Below the pieces are notes generated by a model. That model was given only the letters and a program-made list of their open reading frames with translations. It did no database searches and was not told the DNA's origin. Below, in pieces: positions 17,199 through 24,319 of a DNA stretch of 64,000 nt. A program made the translations under genes and the position numbers. Within the stretch, counting starts at the first letter, position 1; each line of letters begins with the position of its first letter. Source of the DNA: Pseudomonas sp. AL03 (GTDB lineage Bacteria > Pseudomonadota > Gammaproteobacteria > Pseudomonadales > Pseudomonadaceae); the NCBI RefSeq assembly GCF_029960815.1, contig NZ_JASBRE010000007.1:62001-126000 (forward strand), given 5' to 3'.

Positions 17199-17225
17199 AT
17201 AAAAAACCCGCTTGTTGGCGGGTTT
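17199..17225 (-). terminator. Intrinsic terminator between holin and tail genes
   Basis: The minus strand reads AAACCCGC-CAACAA-GCGGGTTT followed by further T residues, an 8-bp perfect stem with a U tract. It lies downstream of the holin gene and just upstream of the first structural gene. No clear separate tail promoter was found after it. Confidence 0.78.
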
Positions 17226-17315
17226 GAGTGAAAGGTACTGGCCTTGAGAAACCCGCGTCCTTGCGGGTCGGATGCCGGTCGGCACCGCTGCTCGCCATTC
17301 CATTGGGCTTTGTGT

Positions 17316-17663
17316 TCATTGGTCCTGGCGGGTATCTCGCGGCGGCACTTCGCAAACGCCAATCCGCTTGGCCGCCCAGCGCTCATAAAGACCAATGGCA
17401 ACGTCTGCTCCGGCCATCGCCGTAAGGCAACCGAACGCGCAAGCCGTCCAGATCGACACGCCGGCGGCATACAACAACATGATTGCCGAGACCCCGCAGA
17501 CCATGCAGGCCCCGGATCGCAAGGCCAGACGCCGCAGCAATGACCAGCCGCGGGCGCCCTCCTTGTCGGCACGCCACATTTCGCCGGACACCCCGCCCAC
17601 CAGGGCGAGGACGATGACGAGCCAGATCGGCATGTCCAGCAACGCTTGTTGCTCGTTTGTCAT
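17316..17663 (-). CDS. Phage holin
   Basis: The 115-residue protein has three hydrophobic segments (about residues 12-26, 48-66 and 72-88) and a charged tail, as in pyocin/phage holins that open the inner membrane for the endolysin. The start is fixed by AGGAGG 6 bases before ATG 17663. It is the first clear gene of the tailocin operon, unlike the endolysin and spanins, which are last, so lysis genes sit at both ends. Confidence 0.78.
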   Translation of the reverse strand: MTNEQQALLDMPIWLVIVLALVGGVSGEMWRADKEGARGWSLLRRLALRSGACMVCGVSAIMLLYAAGVSIWTACAFGCLTAMAGADVAIGLYERWAAKRIGVCEVPPRDTRQDQ

Positions 17664-17751
17664 GTCACGCCTCCTGGGGGGTGATTAATGAGTGATGTGT
17701 GTGTCTTTCAAACGGTGTCTCTTGAGTTGCCTGACGGTAGGTAGGCATTCC

Positions 17752-17778
17752 AAAAAGCCCGGCGCTTGCCGGGCTTTT
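17752..17778 (-). terminator. Strong intrinsic terminator in tailocin leader
   Basis: An 11-bp perfect inverted repeat (AAAAGCCCGGC/GCCGGGCTTTT) with a 4-base loop follows a stop codon at 17778-17780 on the minus strand. It lies about 230 bases after the predicted operon start and about 90 bases before the holin gene. Read-through or antitermination would be needed for the tail genes to be expressed from the main promoter. Confidence 0.8.
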
Positions 17779-17946
17779 CAGTAATGCGGTCCTTCGCGTT
17801 GACCTTTCGGCGCTACTGGCGCGGTACGGATCGATTCACATTGTTCTTCCGACCGCGGTCCCTGCCCGCCGGATAACTGCTTGTGGTGCTTTACGCTGCA
17901 CACCCGGGTCAGTTGCCAACCCTCTGAACCGTTGAGGCCGGTTCAT
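17778..17946 (-). pseudogene. Possible short leader gene with frameshift
   Basis: An ATG at 17946 has AAAGG about 5 bases upstream and opens MNRPQRFRG before the frame ends at 17836. A second frame, open from about 17943, continues as WQLTRVCSVKHHKQLSGGQ and ends in EGPHY at a stop abutting the terminator. Removing one T near 17918-17919 would join them into a protein of about 55 residues. I do not recognise it. It may be a broken small regulator, a leader peptide or chance. Confidence 0.35.
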
Positions 17947-18011
17947 CGCTGCCTTTGTGGTGGAACTAAAGAGCTTCGTCTCGAGCTGCTTTGTTGAGCG
18001 GCTTGAGACAA

Positions 18012-18040
18012 AGAATATGCATGGATGCATATACAGTCAA
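18012..18040 (-). promoter_or_regulatory. Main tailocin promoter with operator in the spacer
   Basis: On the minus strand TTGACT (18035-18040) and TATTCT (18012-18017) are separated by exactly 17 bases, a near-consensus sigma-70 promoter aimed at the tailocin genes. The perfect palindrome ATATGCATCCATGCATAT occupies the spacer and touches the -10 box, so a bound repressor would exclude RNA polymerase. Confidence 0.75.
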
Positions 18041-18084
18041 TGCGTAAATGCATTTATTTATGCGCTGGCAATGCGCTGGCGCAT
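18015..18084. promoter_or_regulatory. Operator array for the tailocin repressor
   Basis: Three palindromes with 2-4-base centres lie in 70 bp: 18015-18032 (8-bp perfect arms, ATGCAT core), 18039-18054 (AATGCG/TGCATT, one mismatch) and 18071-18084 (ATGCGC/GCGCAT, perfect). ATGCRY-type half-sites recur upstream of the repressor gene itself. They lie between the repressor's 3' end and the tailocin genes. Binding by the adjacent repressor is inferred. Confidence 0.68.
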
Positions 18085-18127
18085 GAACGTCCCGCAGGCA
18101 AAGTCTCTGACGGCTTTTCGGCAGGCG

Positions 18128-18154
18128 AAAAAAAACCCGCTCGGTGGCGGGTTT
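18128..18154 (-). terminator. Intrinsic terminator after repressor gene
   Basis: On the minus strand AAACCCGC-CACCGA-GCGGGTTT is followed by a long T run. It lies about 20 bases past the repressor stop and upstream of the tailocin promoter, so repressor transcription is insulated from the tail operon. Confidence 0.82.
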
Positions 18155-18172
18155 TATCTGACAACGTTGAGG

Positions 18173-18916
18173 TTAACGGGCGTACATGCCCCACCAGAAG
18201 ACGTGACCGAGGATGACAATCTGCTCTTCCTGGATTTCCTGGAAGGTGTAGTCCTCGTCCGGATGCTCATCGCGATTGAAGCTGCGCAGGCGAATCCCTG
18301 TCGGCAGGCGATAAAGCTGTTTCACCCGCAACTGACCATTGTGGTTGATGGCGTACAGGTCACCGTCGACGATGTCGCCAATTCCGCATTTGCCGGCGTT
18401 CACGCCAACCGTGGCGCCGTCGCGCAGGACCGGCAACATACTGTTGCCGCGCACCGTCACGCATTTGGCCTGGTCGAACTGAACGCCGTTGTGGCGCAGA
18501 CTCCGCTTACCGAAGCGCAGACTAGAGCGCTCGCTCTCTTCGATGACGAATCTTCCTGATCCTGCAGCCAATTCAACCTCGCGAAGAAAGGGGACGGATA
18601 CCTCGTCATCATCGACAGGCGTATCGTCGTCCCACAGACTTATGTCCTTGAGTTCCGAATGCAATTGATCGCGCCCAGTGTTGGCTGCCGGCGCGACATC
18701 CGCACGGCCCCGCAACTGGTCGGTGCTCACGGCGAAGTACTCGGCGATCTTCGAGATGTGTTTATCCGAGGGATCGACGATCTTTCCGCTGAGAATCCGC
18801 GAGAGTGTGGATTGAGGCACGCCGGTGCGACGGTGAAGCTCCGTGGGGGAGATCCCGTGCTGATCGAGCAGCGCTCTTAAGACGGTAGAAACATTGCGTT
18901 TTTGCATAACGCGCAT
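18173..18916 (-). CDS. LexA/CI-type self-cleaving repressor of the tailocin (PrtR-like)
   Basis: The 247-residue protein has an N-terminal Cro/CI helix-turn-helix (HRRTGVPQSTLSRILSGKI) and a C-terminal S24 peptidase domain. Self-cleavage parts are visible: an Ala-Gly site in ELAAGSG near residue 128, the serine in VRGNSMLP and the lysine in LRVKQLY. This is the architecture of pyocin PrtR and lambda CI, inactivated with RecA during SOS. I used the ATG at 18916; the ATG at 18907 is also possible. Operator-like TGCAT sites lie on both sides. No PrtN-type activator was found. Confidence 0.88.
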   Translation of the reverse strand: MRVMQKRNVSTVLRALLDQHGISPTELHRRTGVPQSTLSRILSGKIVDPSDKHISKIAEYFAVSTDQLRGRADVAPAANTGRDQLHSELKDISLWDDDTPVDDDEVSVPFLREVELAAGSGRFVIEESERSSLRFGKRSLRHNGVQFDQAKCVTVRGNSMLPVLRDGATVGVNAGKCGIGDIVDGDLYAINHNGQLRVKQLYRLPTGIRLRSFNRDEHPDEDYTFQEIQEEQIVILGHVFWWGMYAR

Positions 18917-18952
18917 AGTGCTTGTTCTTTCTGCAGAAGACAAATGCCAAAC

Positions 18953-18978
18953 TGCATAGACAATGCATAGGCGTGCAT
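18953..18978. promoter_or_regulatory. Operator-like TGCAT repeats upstream of repressor
   Basis: Three TGCAT/ATGCAT half-sites occur at 18953-18957, 18963-18968 and 18974-18978, giving overlapping inverted pairs TGCAT-N5-ATGCA and ATGCA-N6-TGCAT. They resemble the operator palindromes at 18015-18084 and lie 35-65 bases upstream of the repressor start, suggesting autoregulation. Confidence 0.6.
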
Positions 18979-19117
18979 ACTCAGAAGAAATGTACCGCGG
19001 GGCTTTCATGCCTGCGTCGGGTGGACTGCCCATGTTAACCTTGCGCCCATCGCGGAAAAGCCGGGCCGATGCCCCTCCTTTGCCCTACACCTTTCAACGA
19101 ATTTGCCTGATTATCCG

Positions 19118-21697
19118 ATGAATAAAGCACTCTCCGATCTGTCCTCCCACACGCCAATGATGCAGCAGTACTGGCGCCTGAAAAACCAGCACCCTGACCA
19201 GCTGATGTTCTACCGCATGGGCGACTTCTACGAGATCTTCTATGAAGACGCGAAGAAGGCCTCCAAGTTGCTGGACATCACCCTGACTGCCCGCGGGCAG
19301 TCGGCGGGTCAGGCGATTCCGATGTGTGGGATTCCTTACCACGCCGCGGAAGGCTACCTGGCGAAACTGGTGAAGCTCGGCGAGTCGGTAGTGATCTGTG
19401 AGCAAGTCGGCGACCCGGCCACCAGCAAAGGGCCGGTGGATCGTCAGGTCGTGCGGATCATCACGCCCGGCACGGTCAGTGATGAAGCCCTGCTGGATGA
19501 GCGTCGGGATAACCTGATCGCTGCCGTTCTGGGTGACGAGCGCCTGTTCGGTCTCGCCGTGCTGGACATCACCAGCGGCAACTTCACCGTGCTGGAGATC
19601 AAGGGCTGGGAGAATCTGCTGGCAGAACTGGAGCGGGTCAATCCGGTGGAGCTAATGATTCCGGATGACTGGCCCAAAGACCTGCCGGCGGAGAAACGTC
19701 GCGGGGTTCGTCGCCGGGCGCCGTGGGATTTCGAGCGCGATTCGGCGCTGAAAAGTCTTTGCCAGCAATTTTCCACCCAAGACCTCAAAGGTTTCGGCTG
19801 CGAAAACCTGACCCTGGCCATCGGCGCCGCCGGTTGCTTGCTCAGCTATGCCAAGGAAACCCAGCGCACCGCCCTGCCCCATTTGCGCAGCCTGCGGCAT
19901 GAACGCCTGGACGATACCGTGGTGCTGGACGGCGCGAGCCGCCGCAACCTCGAACTGGACACTAACCTGGCTGGCGGTCGCGACAACACGTTGCAATCGG
20001 TGGTCGATCGCTGCCAGACCGCCATGGGCAGCCGTCTGCTGACCCGCTGGCTGAACCGTCCGCTGCGGGATCTGACCGTATTGCTGGCACGCCAGACCTC
20101 GATCACCTGCCTGCTCGACGCCTACCGTTTCGAAAAGCTGCAACCGCAGCTCAAGGAAATCGGCGACATCGAGCGGATCCTGGCGCGGATCGGCCTGCGC
20201 AATGCCCGTCCTCGTGACCTGGCTCGCCTACGCGATGCGCTCGGTGCACTGCCTGAATTGCAAGTGGCGATGACTGAGCTGGAAGCTCCGCACATCATTC
20301 AACTGGCGACAACCACCAACACCTACCCGGAGCTGGCGGCACTGCTGGAAAAAGCCATCATCGACAACCCGCCCGCAGTGATCCGGGACGGTGGTGTGTT
20401 GAAAACCGGTTACGACGCCGAGTTGGACGACTTGCAATCGCTCAGCGAAAATGCCGGGCAGTTCCTGATTGACCTCGAAGCCCGTGAGAAGGCCCGCACC
20501 GGCCTGTCTCATCTGAAAGTCGGTTACAACCGCATTCACGGCTACTTCATCGAGTTGCCGAGCAAGCAGGCCGAATCAGCGCCGGCAGACTATATCCGTC
20601 GCCAGACGCTGAAAGGTGCCGAGCGCTTCATTACGCCGGAACTGAAGGCGTTCGAAGACAAGGCGCTGTCGGCGAAGAGCCGCGCCCTCGCCCGCGAGAA
20701 GATGCTCTACGAAGCGCTGCTCGAAGACCTGATCGCCCAGTTGCCACCGCTGCAGGACACCGCTGCTGCCTTGGCCGAACTGGACGTGTTGAGCAACCTC
20801 GCCGAACGCGCATTGAATCTCGACCTGAATTGCCCGCGCTTCGTCGATGAGCCGTGCATGCGCATCAGCCAGGGTCGTCACCCGGTGGTCGAGCAAGTAC
20901 TGACCACGCCGTTTGTGGCCAACGATTTGAGCCTCGACGACAACACCCGCATGCTGGTGATCACCGGTCCGAACATGGGCGGTAAATCCACCTACATGCG
21001 CCAGACCGCTTTGATCGTGTTGCTGGCGCACATCGGCAGCTTCGTGCCAGCGGCCAGTTGTGAGTTGTCTCTGGTGGACCGGATCTTTACCCGGATCGGT
21101 TCCAGCGATGACCTTGCAGGCGGGCGCTCGACCTTCATGGTCGAAATGAGTGAAACAGCGAACATTTTGCACAACGCCACCGAACGCAGCCTGGTGCTGA
21201 TGGACGAAGTCGGTCGCGGCACCAGCACCTTTGATGGCTTGTCCCTGGCGTGGGCCGCGGCTGAACGCCTCGCACACCTGCGGGCTTACACGCTGTTCGC
21301 CACCCACTACTTTGAGCTGACCGTGTTGCCGGAAGCCGAGCCGTTGGTGGCCAACGTGCACCTCAACGCCACTGAGCACAATGAGCGGATCGTGTTCCTG
21401 CACCACGTGCTACCCGGACCTGCAAGCCAGAGCTATGGCCTGGCGGTTGCACAGTTGGCCGGTGTGCCGAGCGAAGTGATCGTGCGCGCTCGCGAACACC
21501 TGGGCCGGCTGGAAGCTACCGCGCTGCCCCATGAAGTGCCGAAGCCAACCAAGGGAAAACCCGCTGCGCCGCAGCAAAGCGACATGTTCGCCAGCCTGCC
21601 GCATCCGGTACTGGATGATCTGGCCAAACTTGATCTGGACGACATGACCCCGCGTCGTGCGCTCGAAATGCTCTATACACTTAAGACACGGATCTAA
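19118..21697 (+). CDS. mutS: DNA mismatch repair protein MutS
   Basis: MutS recognises mismatches and starts repair with MutL. The 859-residue protein has the mismatch-binding motif with the stacking Phe-x-Glu ([12 protein letters not shown]) near residue 30. It also has the Walker A motif GPNMGGKST and the Walker B/signature [17 protein letters not shown] chose the ATG at 19118 ([10 protein letters not shown]) over an upstream GTG/ATG-like start. It is divergent from the tailocin and intact, so the element has not disrupted it. Confidence 0.97.
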   Translation: MNKALSDLSSHTPMMQQYWRLKNQHPDQLMFYRMGDFYEIFYEDAKKASKLLDITLTARGQSAGQAIPMCGIPYHAAEGYLAKLVKLGESVVICEQVGDPATSKGPVDRQVVRIITPGTVSDEALLDERRDNLIAAVLGDERLFGLAVLDITSGNFTVLEIKGWENLLAELERVNPVELMIPDDWPKDLPAEKRRGVRRRAPWDFERDSALKSLCQQFSTQDLKGFGCENLTLAIGAAGCLLSYAKETQRTALPHLRSLRHERLDDTVVLDGASRRNLELDTNLAGGRDNTLQSVVDRCQTAMGSRLLTRWLNRPLRDLTVLLARQTSITCLLDAYRFEKLQPQLKEIGDIERILARIGLRNARPRDLARLRDALGALPELQVAMTELEAPHIIQLATTTNTYPELAALLEKAIIDNPPAVIRDGGVLKTGYDAELDDLQSLSENAGQFLIDLEAREKARTGLSHLKVGYNRIHGYFIELPSKQAESAPADYIRRQTLKGAERFITPELKAFEDKALSAKSRALAREKMLYEALLEDLIAQLPPLQDTAAALAELDVLSNLAERALNLDLNCPRFVDEPCMRISQGRHPVVEQVLTTPFVANDLSLDDNTRMLVITGPNMGGKSTYMRQTALIVLLAHIGSFVPAASCELSLVDRIFTRIGSSDDLAGGRSTFMVEMSETANILHNATERSLVLMDEVGRGTSTFDGLSLAWAAAERLAHLRAYTLFATHYFELTVLPEAEPLVANVHLNATEHNERIVFLHHVLPGPASQSYGLAVAQLAGVPSEVIVRAREHLGRLEATALPHEVPKPTKGKPAAPQQSDMFASLPHPVLDDLAKLDLDDMTPRRALEMLYTLKTRI

Positions 21698-21717
21698 CGC
21701 ACTTGCCTGCAAGCTGT

Positions 21718-21723
21718 TAGAAT
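21718..21723 (+). promoter_or_regulatory. Probable -10 box of fdxA promoter
   Basis: TAGAAT within CTGTTAGAATC follows the mutS stop by about 20 bases. The same CTGTTAGAATC string occurs before map at 57771-57780. Transcription would begin around 21731, the first base of a long hairpin. A good -35 box is not evident. Confidence 0.45.
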
Positions 21724-21730
21724 CTCGCGC

Positions 21731-21784
21731 GGTTTGGGATGCTGCTGGCTAATAGCCTGACCAGCAGACTATCGCTCCCAAACC
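21731..21784 (+). other. Nested stem-loop in the fdxA leader
   Basis: A perfect 9-bp outer stem (GGTTTGGGA at 21731-21739 with TCCCAAACC at 21776-21784) encloses a perfect 7-bp stem (CTGCTGG at 21742-21748 with CCAGCAG at 21761-21767). No T run follows, so it is not a simple mutS terminator. It coincides with the predicted 5' end of the fdxA transcript and may stabilise or regulate the message. Confidence 0.6.
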
Positions 21785-21839
21785 TGGCGACCCCAACGTG
21801 AAGGGGCTCCGCTGCCGCCGCCTGAGGAGAAAATTAGAA

Positions 21840-22163
21840 ATGACCTTCGTCGTCACCGACAACTGCATCAAGTGCAAGTACACCGACTGCGTAGAAGTCT
21901 GTCCGGTGGACTGCTTTTACGAAGGCCCGAACTTCCTGGTGATTCACCCGGATGAGTGCATCGACTGCGCACTGTGCGAACCAGAATGCCCTGCCGTGGC
22001 CATCTTCTCCGAAGATGAAGTCCCGGAAGACATGCAGGAGTTTATTCAGCTGAACGTTGAGCTGGCGGAAATCTGGCCCAACATCACCGAGAAGAAAGAA
22101 TCGTTGCCCGATGCCGAAGAGTGGGATGGCGTCAAAGGCAAGCTCAAAAACCTCGAACGCTGA
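21840..22163 (+). CDS. fdxA: Ferredoxin FdxA, 7Fe type
   Basis: This 107-residue electron carrier has two cluster-binding motifs: [17 protein letters not shown] near residues 9-25 and [12 protein letters not shown] near 40-51. The pattern indicates one 3Fe-4S and one 4Fe-4S cluster, as in the Azotobacter-type ferredoxin. AGGAGA lies upstream of the ATG. It lies between mutS and the convergent rsmZ RNA, a conserved Pseudomonas arrangement, and is followed by its own terminator. Redox partners are not known. Confidence 0.95.
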   Translation: MTFVVTDNCIKCKYTDCVEVCPVDCFYEGPNFLVIHPDECIDCALCEPECPAVAIFSEDEVPEDMQEFIQLNVELAEIWPNITEKKESLPDAEEWDGVKGKLKNLER

Positions 22164-22180
22164 TTATCCCCGCGTTCTCG

Positions 22181-22205
22181 AAAAGGCCCCTTGCGGGCCT
22201 TTTTG
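22181..22205 (+). terminator. Intrinsic terminator of fdxA
   Basis: AAAAGGCCC and GGGCCTTTTT form a stem-loop with a T run about 18 bases past the fdxA stop. It lies back to back with the terminator of the convergent rsmZ gene. Confidence 0.85.
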
Positions 22206-22218
22206 CTTTTCTGCAGGC

Positions 22219-22347
22219 AAAAAAAGGGGCGGTTTGACCCGCCCACATTTTTTCCCTATTCCCTGTATTCCTTTTCATCGTCCTGATGAATCGATTCCTG
22301 CGATGTCCTTTCCCCTCATCCTTGAAGGGAGTGTCTGTCCGTTGACA
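22219..22347 (-). ncRNA. rsmZ: RsmZ regulatory small RNA
   Basis: RsmZ sequesters RsmA/CsrA-type proteins and so releases translation of secondary-metabolite and biofilm genes under GacS/GacA. The minus strand starts TGTCAACGGACAGACAC and holds about eight GGA motifs, several in loop-like settings (CAAGGATGA, AAGGACATCGC, TCAGGACGAT). It ends in GGGCGG-TTTGAC-type stem and a T run at 22219-22225. Length about 129 bases and position between fdxA and rpoS match the known Pseudomonas gene. The 5' end is inferred from the promoter. Confidence 0.9.
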
Positions 22348-22355
22348 CGGTTCAG

Positions 22356-22383
22356 ATACTAGAGAGTTCCCTACCAAGAGCAA
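22356..22383 (-). promoter_or_regulatory. rsmZ promoter
   Basis: On the minus strand TTGCTC (22378-22383) and TAGTAT (22356-22361) are 16 bases apart and place the start near 22347. A weak core promoter is expected because GacA must activate it. Confidence 0.6.
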
Positions 22384-22497
22384 TGGCCCCGGACAATTGA
22401 AACTGCCCGTTACAGGCTATTCATATAAAAAAATAAGCATATAAATCAATTGGTTAATCTTATCTCACGTAAAAATATGTACGACTGCTACTCATGG

Positions 22498-22537
22498 AGT
22501 TAGCGAACACTTACGAAAGAGTAAGCAAACACTTACA
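22498..22537 (-). promoter_or_regulatory. Tandem GacA upstream activating sites of rsmZ
   Basis: The minus strand has TGTAAGTGTTTGCTTACT at 22520-22537, close to the GacA consensus TGTAAG-N6-CTTACA, centred about 180 bases before the rsmZ start as is usual. A second copy, CGTAAGTGTTCGCTAACT at 22498-22515, differs at three positions and is spaced 22 bp away, two helical turns. Confidence 0.78.
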
Positions 22538-22627
22538 GCGAGGGACTACAAACCAGAGATGATTACGGAGGGAACTCAAAACCTGCCTTTCAGGTAATAA
22601 AAAACCCCGAACCAGTCGTAATGCTGT

Positions 22628-23087
22628 TCACTTAAGCGGAGCAGCTTTGCGGTTAACCGGATACCGGTTTTTTGACATCTTCACCGCCCTGGGCCTCGCC
22701 GGTCTGGGGCGTTTTGTTATGAAAAGCACACCGATGCTGCCGCGAAGCTCCTCCAGGCGTCTGGGTGTGTGTGACGGCGACACTGCTCCAGCCATGACGA
22801 CGAGATGGCTGGCGATGTGCCAACAGGCAAACTTAAGGCCGTCGGCACAGATATTGAGTCGGCGAGCGACCTCAACTATTGGCTCGCCTCTGAAAAGCGC
22901 CATCCCCACTACCAGCTAAAGGACCATGTCCGAAGGCAGGCGTCGACGTCGGATAGTCGCTTTGTCCGCCAGAGCGGCCGCAGCGGTGATCCAATCCTGA
23001 GGAATGTGATCGGTGAACACCCCAAGGTGTGAGAGTGGCTGTGCAGCGAAGTCCAGAACAGCGCTTAAATCTTGAGCAACAGACATA
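22628..23087 (-). pseudogene. IS4-family transposase remnant
   Basis: Reading the minus strand from ATG 23087, residues such as MSVAQDLSAVLDFAAQ, then IRRRRLPSDMV and LVVGMALFRGEPIVEVARRL are IS4 transposase N-terminal sequence. The distal part (KMSKNRYPVNRKAAPLK) is the usual IS4 C-terminus, with the stop inside the terminal repeat. The catalytic middle (about two thirds of the gene) is missing, there is a frameshift near 23040, and a TAG stop lies at 22916-22918. The product cannot be functional. Confidence 0.85.
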
Positions 23088-23121
23088 AAAAATCCGGATT
23101 CCTTATCAGATTCCGGATTTT
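23088..23121 (-). terminator. Intrinsic terminator inside the IS remnant
   Basis: A 10-bp perfect stem (AAAATCCGGA/TCCGGATTTT at 23112-23121 and 23090-23099) followed by T residues ends directly at the transposase start codon. Insertion elements often use such structures to block incoming transcripts. Here it would terminate rpoS messages that read through the split native terminator. Confidence 0.75.
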
Positions 23122-23206
23122 CCTGCTGCCTGAGGATTAGTCAACAATCCTTAAGTGAACAGCATTGCGAACCAGTCGGGGCTTTTAATGCCAGCCAGCA
23201 AATGAC

Positions 23207-24214
23207 TTATTGAAACAGCGACTCGCTCGACAGGCCATTCTTCTCGAGAATCTCCCGAAGACGCTTCAGGCCTTCAACCTGAATCTGTCTGACCCGCTCC
23301 CGGGTCAGGCCAATTTCCAGGCCTACATCTTCAAGCGTGCTGCTCTCATGACCGCGCAGCCCGAAGCGGCGTATCACCACTTCACGTTGCTTGTCGGTCA
23401 GCTCCGAGAGCCATTGATCGATGCTCTGAGACAGGTCGTCATCCTGCAACAGTTCACATGGATCGGTTGGACGGTCATCGGTAAGGGTGTCCAGCAGGGT
23501 TTTATCCGAATCCGGACCCAGCGAGACGTCGACCGAAGAAACCCGCTCGTTCAGGCCGAGCATGCGCTTGACCTCTCCCACTGGCTTTTCCAGCAGGTTG
23601 GCGATTTCTTCGGGTGAGGGTTCGTGATCGAGTTTTTGCGTTAGCTCCCGTGCGGCCCGCAGGTACACGTTGAGCTCTTTGACCACATGAATCGGCAACC
23701 GGATGGTCCGGGTCTGATTCATGATCGCGCGCTCGATGGTCTGACGAATCCACCAGGTCGCGTAGGTCGAGAAGCGGAAGCCACGTTCAGGATCGAACTT
23801 CTCTACTGCCCGGATAAGCCCGAGGTTGCCCTCTTCGATCAGGTCCAGCAGCGACAGACCACGATTGACGTAACGCCGGGCGATTTTCACCACCAGCCGC
23901 AAGTTACTTTCAATCATGCGTTTACGCCCGGCCGGATCTCCACTTTGCGACAAGCGCGCAAAATGAACTTCTTCTTCGGGGGACAGCAGAGGGGAAAAAC
24001 CAATCTCATTGAGGTACAGCTGCGTGGCATCGAGTGCACGCGTGTAGTCAATGTACTTGTGTTGCTTTAACGAGGCGGAGTGTTTGGATTTGGCACGAAC
24101 GGAAGGTGGAGCAGCCCCTTCATCATTCGACATCGAATCCGTACCGATGCCGGTCTCCATCAGGAGAACCTCATCGTCGATGTCAAACTCCGGCACTTCT
24201 TTACTGAGAGCCAT
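23207..24214 (-). CDS. rpoS: RNA polymerase stationary-phase sigma factor RpoS
   Basis: RpoS directs stationary-phase and general stress transcription. The 335-residue protein has sigma-70 region 2 ([35 protein letters not shown]), region 3, and a region 4 helix-turn-helix ([20 protein letters not shown]). AAAGGAC lies upstream of ATG 24214. It follows nlpD by about 105 bases, the usual order. Downstream, the original terminator appears split by an insertion element. Confidence 0.98.
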   Translation of the reverse strand: MALSKEVPEFDIDDEVLLMETGIGTDSMSNDEGAAPPSVRAKSKHSASLKQHKYIDYTRALDATQLYLNEIGFSPLLSPEEEVHFARLSQSGDPAGRKRMIESNLRLVVKIARRYVNRGLSLLDLIEEGNLGLIRAVEKFDPERGFRFSTYATWWIRQTIERAIMNQTRTIRLPIHVVKELNVYLRAARELTQKLDHEPSPEEIANLLEKPVGEVKRMLGLNERVSSVDVSLGPDSDKTLLDTLTDDRPTDPCELLQDDDLSQSIDQWLSELTDKQREVVIRRFGLRGHESSTLEDVGLEIGLTRERVRQIQVEGLKRLREILEKNGLSSESLFQ

Positions 24215-24319
24215 TGTTATAGTCCTTTGGTGAGTTCGACCTCAAGCTCAAGCGGCGCCTCTATCCTTGGCAACGCTGGAGCCTGTTCCCTCTACGCGAC
24301 GGAACAGGCTGGAAAGCGA

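Larger units (their letters stand above)
2017..18916 (-). mobile_element. R-type tailocin cluster (Mu/SfV-like contractile phage tail bacteriocin) between cinA and mutS
   Basis: About 17 kb of continuous minus-strand phage genes encode a repressor, holin, tail sheath, tube, tail chaperones, tape measure, DNA-circulation-type protein, hub, spike, baseplate wedge proteins, tail fibres with chaperones, endolysin and spanins. No gene for capsid, portal, terminase, integrase or replication is present, and I saw no flanking attachment repeats. That content defines a domesticated contractile tail (tailocin) that kills related bacteria and is released by lysis of the producer. Gene order follows Mu late tail genes. 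The flanking genes are intact. Confidence 0.93.
22608..23178. mobile_element. Degenerate IS4-family insertion (549 bp) with terminal repeats and 11-bp target duplication
   Basis: Perfect 17-bp inverted repeats lie at 22620-22636 and 23150-23166; the end sequence TAATGCTGTTCACTTAAG resembles the ends of IS4. The flanks carry the direct repeat CGAACCAGTCG at 22608-22618 and 23168-23178, fitting the 11-13 bp duplications of IS4. Inside are only the two ends of a transposase gene. It could be a non-autonomous element movable by a full-length relative. It lies between the rpoS 3' end and the rsmZ activator sites. Confidence 0.85.
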
